From positions 1 through 15,185 of the forward strand of contig DAOQXO010000061.1 in assembly GCA_035342635.1 (NCBI GenBank): 15,185 bases of DNA. Reading direction: 5' to 3'. The translations under genes were made by a program, and so were the position numbers. The notes under the pieces were generated by a model. It was not told the DNA's origin. It searched no databases and saw only the letters and a program-made list of their open reading frames with translations. This document shows positions 12,116 through 15,185 of the stretch, piece after piece. This DNA is from CADEFQ01 sp035342635 (GTDB taxonomy: Bacteria > Pseudomonadota > Gammaproteobacteria > Steroidobacterales > Steroidobacteraceae). Numbering within the stretch: the first letter of the stretch is position 1; each line of letters starts with the position of its first letter.

Positions 12116-13960
12116 TCAGCTGCCGGAGAGGCGCTGGAGGAACGCCGCCGCCACGCTCATCCACGCGTCGCGGTTCGCCTTGCGACGAAACACGTGCGCC
12201 TCCTCTTTCGCGAGCACGTACCAGACCTCGGCGCCGTTGCCGCGCACGGTGGTGACGAGGCGCTCGGCCTCGAACGCCGGTGCGACGAGATCCTGTGCAC
12301 CCTGCACGACCAGCAGCGGCCGGCGCAGCGCGCGCGCATTCGGGATGCGCGAATAATTCGTCATGCCCGCAAGGCTGATGCCGCCGGCGACGCGATCGCC
12401 GTACTGGGCGAGCGAGCCCAGCGCAACCTGCGCGCCCTGCGATTCACCCATCAGCACGACGCGCGAGCGGTCGAGATCGCGCTGCACGCCGATCCACACC
12501 AGCAGTGAGCCGATGTCGCGCACCGCATCCTCGCGGCGCACGCTCTCGCCGAGCATCTCGAAGCTGCGACCGTAGCCCGGTGCACCGCGCACGTTCGGCG
12601 CGATGACCGCGTAGCCGAGCACGTTGACCGCAAACTGCGTGAATGCATCGAAGCCGGGCCGGTACTGCTCGTTCGGCCCGCTCGCGATGCGCACGAGCAC
12701 GGGGTGCGGCCCGGGCGTGCGCGGCCGGTAGACCCACGCGGGCAACGCACGCGTGCTGCCGTTGGCGCGATCCCAGCCGGGGAAGCTGATGAATTCGGGC
12801 GCGACGAGCGCGGCCCTGTCGATCGGGCCCAGCTCGCTGCGCGTCCAGCGCGCGACGGTGTTGCTCGCCGGCTCGTAGACCCAGGCGTCGGCCGGCTCGG
12901 TGGCGCCTTCGGCGGTAAGCGCGAGGCGCCGGCCCGCGGGGTCGAACGCGAGATCGGCGATGCGGCCCTCGGGCAGCCCCTGAGGTGCGAGCTCCATGCG
13001 CGCGATCTGGTCGATCACCGACAGCCGGCTCACGCCCGCGGCATTCGCGACGAACGCCAGGTAGCGCCCGTCGGCCGAGGCCGCGAAGCTCTCGATGTCC
13101 CACGGCACGTTGTCGGTGATCGTGGTCAACTGGCTGGTCGCGGGGTCGAGACGATGGAGCCGTGCGAACTCGTCGAATTGCGCGATCAGGTAGACGTTGC
13201 GCCCGTCCGGCGCGAATCGCGCCGCGACCACGCGCCGCGGCGGCGTCGGCAATGCGATCGCGGTAACGCCGCCCGTATTCACGTCAGCGAACCACAGTTC
13301 GCTGTGCTGCGAGTTGGCCTCGTCCTGGATCAGCAGCCGGCCGCCGTCGGGCGACCACGCTAGCGGTCGCCAACTCTTGATGCCGGCCGCGACGAGCAGG
13401 CGCGGCTGCAGGTTGCCGCCCGGTTCGAACGCGAGGATTTCCTGGTGCACGCCATCGGCACTGGCGGCCTGGAAGGCGACTGTCCTGCCGTCCGGCGACC
13501 AGGTCAGCGCGTCCGGCTGCACGCGCGGCGCCGCGATGCGCGGGGTGCTGCGGTCGGCAAATCGCAGCGCACGCAGCTGTGGCACCGCGCCGGGCCCGGC
13601 GGTGACATAGGCTACGCCCGCGGCGCCGCTCGCCGCACTGCTCGCGGCGGCGATCACCGGATCGTCGCCGAAGGTGAGCTGTTCGCGCGCGCCGAGCGGC
13701 GCGGCGACGCGATGCAACTGCGCGATCTCGCCGAAGCGCGTGGTGACGAGCAACGCACCGTCCGGCAGCCAGCCCGCCACCGTGGCCGAACGCCCCGCGA
13801 GCCACGGCGTGATGCGCTCGACGAGCGCGGGACTCGCCTGGATGACGCCGTCGAAGGTCAGGTTGCCGCGCTCCTCGCGCGCCGCGTGCGCGGGCAGTGT
13901 TGCCATCGCGACCAGTGCGCTGACGGCAGCGCAGGCCAAGGCCGTATATGATCGTTGCAT
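12116..13960 (-). CDS. S9 family (prolyl oligopeptidase-like) peptidase, exported
   Basis: A 614-residue serine peptidase with a signal peptide (about residues 1-26, ending A-H-A), then a TolB/WD-like beta-propeller with repeated 'WSPDG' blades (about residues 130-360). A C-terminal alpha/beta-hydrolase domain follows. The catalytic triad appears as S507 in G-E-S-Q-G, D557 in 'VVQGAQDLVAP' and H589 in 'EEAHVF', in the correct order and spacing for S9. Unlike classic members (G-x-S-Y-G-G and H-G-G-P), the nucleophile elbow is followed by Q-G-A and the oxyanion region reads S-G-P-N-E-Q. Activity should therefore not be assumed, and substrate preference may differ. The start at 13960 gives the signal peptide. 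No Shine-Dalgarno is seen in the 33-base divergent gap. Confidence 0.9.
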   Translation of the reverse strand: MQRSYTALACAAVSALVAMATLPAHAAREERGNLTFDGVIQASPALVERITPWLAGRSATVAGWLPDGALLVTTRFGEIAQLHRVAAPLGAREQLTFGDDPVIAAASSAASGAAGVAYVTAGPGAVPQLRALRFADRSTPRIAAPRVQPDALTWSPDGRTVAFQAASADGVHQEILAFEPGGNLQPRLLVAAGIKSWRPLAWSPDGGRLLIQDEANSQHSELWFADVNTGGVTAIALPTPPRRVVAARFAPDGRNVYLIAQFDEFARLHRLDPATSQLTTITDNVPWDIESFAASADGRYLAFVANAAGVSRLSVIDQIARMELAPQGLPEGRIADLAFDPAGRRLALTAEGATEPADAWVYEPASNTVARWTRSELGPIDRAALVAPEFISFPGWDRANGSTRALPAWVYRPRTPGPHPVLVRIASGPNEQYRPGFDAFTQFAVNVLGYAVIAPNVRGAPGYGRSFEMLGESVRREDAVRDIGSLLVWIGVQRDLDRSRVVLMGESQGAQVALGSLAQYGDRVAGGISLAGMTNYSRIPNARALRRPLLVVQGAQDLVAPAFEAERLVTTVRGNGAEVWYVLAKEEAHVFRRKANRDAWMSVAAAFLQRLSGS

Positions 13961-13980
13961 CCGGATATGGTGACATACAT

Positions 13981-13985
13981 GGGAG
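13981..13985 (+). promoter_or_regulatory. Ribosome binding site deciding the SDR-like start
   Basis: GGGAG lies eight bases before the ATG at 13994 and supports that start over the in-frame ATGs at 13955, 13967 and 13979. Those would extend into or toward the divergent S9 gene. Confidence 0.5.
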
Positions 13986-13993
13986 CACAATCG

Positions 13994-14767
13994 ATGACGC
14001 GAAAACTCGCTGCGATGCTGATGATTGCCGTCCTCGGCGGCGGCGCGACTTTCGCCGCCGCAAGCAGCGAAGCCGACCTCGTGCTGGTGGCCGGGGCCAC
14101 CGGGCGCACCGGTGTGCATATCGTGACCCAGCTCGTCGACCAGGGTTACCGGGTGCGCGCCCTGGTGCGCGATGAGGCCAAGGCGCGCGCGACCTTGCCG
14201 CAGAGCGCCGAGTTCGTGGTCGGCGACGTGCGCGATCCTGCGACCCTGGCGCCGGCCATGAAAGGCGTCACGCGCGTGATCTCGACGATCGGTGGCGGAG
14301 CCCTCAGGCCGGTGCCGGGCAACGGTCCGGACGAAATCGACCGCCAGGGCAACATCAACCTCGTCGACGCCGCGAAGGCGGCCGGCGTCACGCAGTTCGT
14401 GCTCGTCTCCTCGAGCGGTGTGGACCATGCCGAGACCTATCCCGCGCCGTTCATGCGGCCGATCCTCGCTGCCAAACGCGCGAGCGAGGATTACCTGCGC
14501 GCGAGCGGCCTGCCCTACACGATCGTGCGACCGGGCGGCCTCAGGGACGCGCCGGGCGAGCACACGCGCATCGTGCTGCGCCAGAAAGTCGGCGCCGAGG
14601 TCAGCTGGGTTGCGCGCGCGGATGTCGCGCGCGTGTGCATCGCGGCGCTCGGCAACGAGGCGGCGCTCGGCAAGACATTCGACGTCTCGGCGGTGGCCGG
14701 TGAGCCGGTGGGTGACCTCGCGCCACTGTTCGCGGCGCTGTCGGCCGACCCGGTACCTGCGAAATAG
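13994..14767 (+). CDS. NAD(P)-binding Rossmann protein (atypical SDR) with signal-like N-terminus
   Basis: A 257-residue protein of the NAD(P)H-binding/atypical short-chain dehydrogenase group (PF13460-like). The dinucleotide motif G34-A-T-G37-R-T-G40 follows strand one. Then come the R-A-L-V-R cofactor-edge segment (about 53-57), 'GDVRDP' (about 77-82) and 'SSSGVDHAE' (about 138-146). 'RPGGLRDAPG' follows near residue 180. It lacks a clear YxxxK catalytic pair, as atypical SDRs often do. The first 24 residues (MTRKLAAMLMIAVLGGGATF then AAA-S) are a Sec-type signal or membrane anchor with no twin arginine. That is unusual for a protein needing NAD(P). A GTG at codon 30 could give a cytoplasmic form. 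The MBL gene starts six bases after its stop. Confidence 0.87.
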   Translation: MTRKLAAMLMIAVLGGGATFAAASSEADLVLVAGATGRTGVHIVTQLVDQGYRVRALVRDEAKARATLPQSAEFVVGDVRDPATLAPAMKGVTRVISTIGGGALRPVPGNGPDEIDRQGNINLVDAAKAAGVTQFVLVSSSGVDHAETYPAPFMRPILAAKRASEDYLRASGLPYTIVRPGGLRDAPGEHTRIVLRQKVGAEVSWVARADVARVCIAALGNEAALGKTFDVSAVAGEPVGDLAPLFAALSADPVPAK

Positions 14768-14773
14768 CGATCG

Positions 14774-15185
14774 ATGCGTGGGCCGGACGACATCACGGCC
14801 ATCGACGCGGGCTACGTGCGCCCGCAGATGGCCGCGATCCACGTGATCGAGCACCGCGGCCGCGCAGCGCTGGTCGACACGGGCACGGCCCATTCCGTGC
14901 CGCGCGTGCTCGCTGCGCTCGCGTCGCTGGGTCGCGAGCCCGCGGACGTGGACTATGTGCTGCTGACGCACGTGCATCTCGACCACGCGGGCGGCGCCGG
15001 CGCCTTCATGCGCGCATTGCCGAACGCCACGCTCGTCGTGCATCCGCGCGGTGCGCCGCACATGATCGATCCGGCGAAGCTGATCGCCGCCTCGATCGAG
15101 GTCTACGGCGAGTCACGCTATCGCGAACTGTATGGCGAGATCGTGCCCATCGATGCCGCGCGCGTGCACGTGACCCAGGACGGCG
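14774..15185 (+). CDS. MBL-fold metallo-hydrolase (truncated by window edge)
   Basis: The first 137 residues of a metallo-beta-lactamase-fold enzyme. The metal-binding motif H66-x-H68-x-D70-H71 appears in 'LLTHVHLDHAGG', preceded by the strand ending 'LVDTG' (33-37) and the helix 'VPRVLAALASLG'. The following 'LPNATLVVHPRGAPHMIDP' resembles GloB-type hydrolases of COG0491. The remaining metal ligands lie beyond the window, so the subfamily cannot be set. It begins six bases after the SDR-like stop without a clear Shine-Dalgarno, so the two are probably co-transcribed. Confidence 0.88.
   Translation, partial: MRGPDDITAIDAGYVRPQMAAIHVIEHRGRAALVDTGTAHSVPRVLAALASLGREPADVDYVLLTHVHLDHAGGAGAFMRALPNATLVVHPRGAPHMIDPAKLIAASIEVYGESRYRELYGEIVPIDAARVHVTQDG

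Noticed and set aside
13955..13993. Earlier ATG starts for the SDR-like gene
   Set aside because: They run into or toward the divergent S9 start and lack a ribosome site. The ATG at 13994 has GGGAG and begins a clean signal-like segment.
13961..15061. N-terminal extension of the S9 peptidase to 981 residues
   Set aside because: The extension is antisense to the SDR and MBL genes and would bury the signal peptide internally.
1..15185. tRNA, rRNA, CRISPR, insertion sequence or defence cassette
   Set aside because: I looked on both strands and saw no cloverleaf, spaced direct-repeat array, transposase or defence-type protein.

Overview
The window is 15,185 bases of dense, GC-rich (about two-thirds G+C by eye) bacterial chromosome. 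It encodes 17 intact genes, one gene split by an assembly gap (tatB), and one gene running off the right edge. The gene content (tatABC, dtd, a diheme cytochrome c4, POT and OPT peptide transporters, a lipoprotein M2 peptidase, an S9 peptidase) suggests a high-GC gammaproteobacterium, perhaps near Xanthomonadales or Steroidobacterales; that placement is inference from content only. The run of exactly 100 N (10282-10381) shows this is a draft scaffold.

Layout. (1) 52-435 minus: a small MAPEG-type membrane protein, divergent from a plus-strand pair (496-1307) made of an SRPBCC/AHSA1-like protein and a four-helix membrane protein of the 'phage holin 4_2' family. (2) 1310-3282 minus: ogt, a GFA-family zinc protein and an EamA transporter, read in that order. 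(3) 3375-5773 minus: an OPT-family transporter followed by a YiiD_C-type thioesterase. (4) 5997-9307 minus: a POT-family peptide/proton symporter followed by an ACE-like M2 dipeptidyl carboxypeptidase lipoprotein. (5) 9395-11356 minus: dtd, tatA, tatB (gapped), tatC. (6) 11461-12093 plus: cytochrome c4. (7) 12116-13960 minus: an exported S9 peptidase, divergent from (8) 13994-15185 plus: a Rossmann NAD(P)-binding protein with a signal-like N-terminus, then a truncated metallo-beta-lactamase-fold hydrolase.

How they fit together: the POT carrier, the M2 peptidase, the OPT carrier and the S9 peptidase together suggest a peptide-scavenging chromosomal neighbourhood, in which outer-compartment peptidases release small peptides that the carriers import. 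The tat block is the twin-arginine export machine. The rest is housekeeping: repair, tRNA quality control, electron transfer.

Four gene junctions are 4-base ATGA overlaps. No stretch longer than 223 bases lacks a gene (the longest is 5774-5996). I found no tRNA, rRNA, CRISPR array, insertion sequence, prophage or defence cassette. The region looks like ordinary core genome, and I do not see a clear undescribed system. The points most worth a second look are the transporter-peptidase pairs, the signal-bearing Rossmann protein, the 12-bp inverted repeat at 5933-5968, the leaderless-looking start of ogt, the Ser-to-Pro change in Dtd and the tatB gap.
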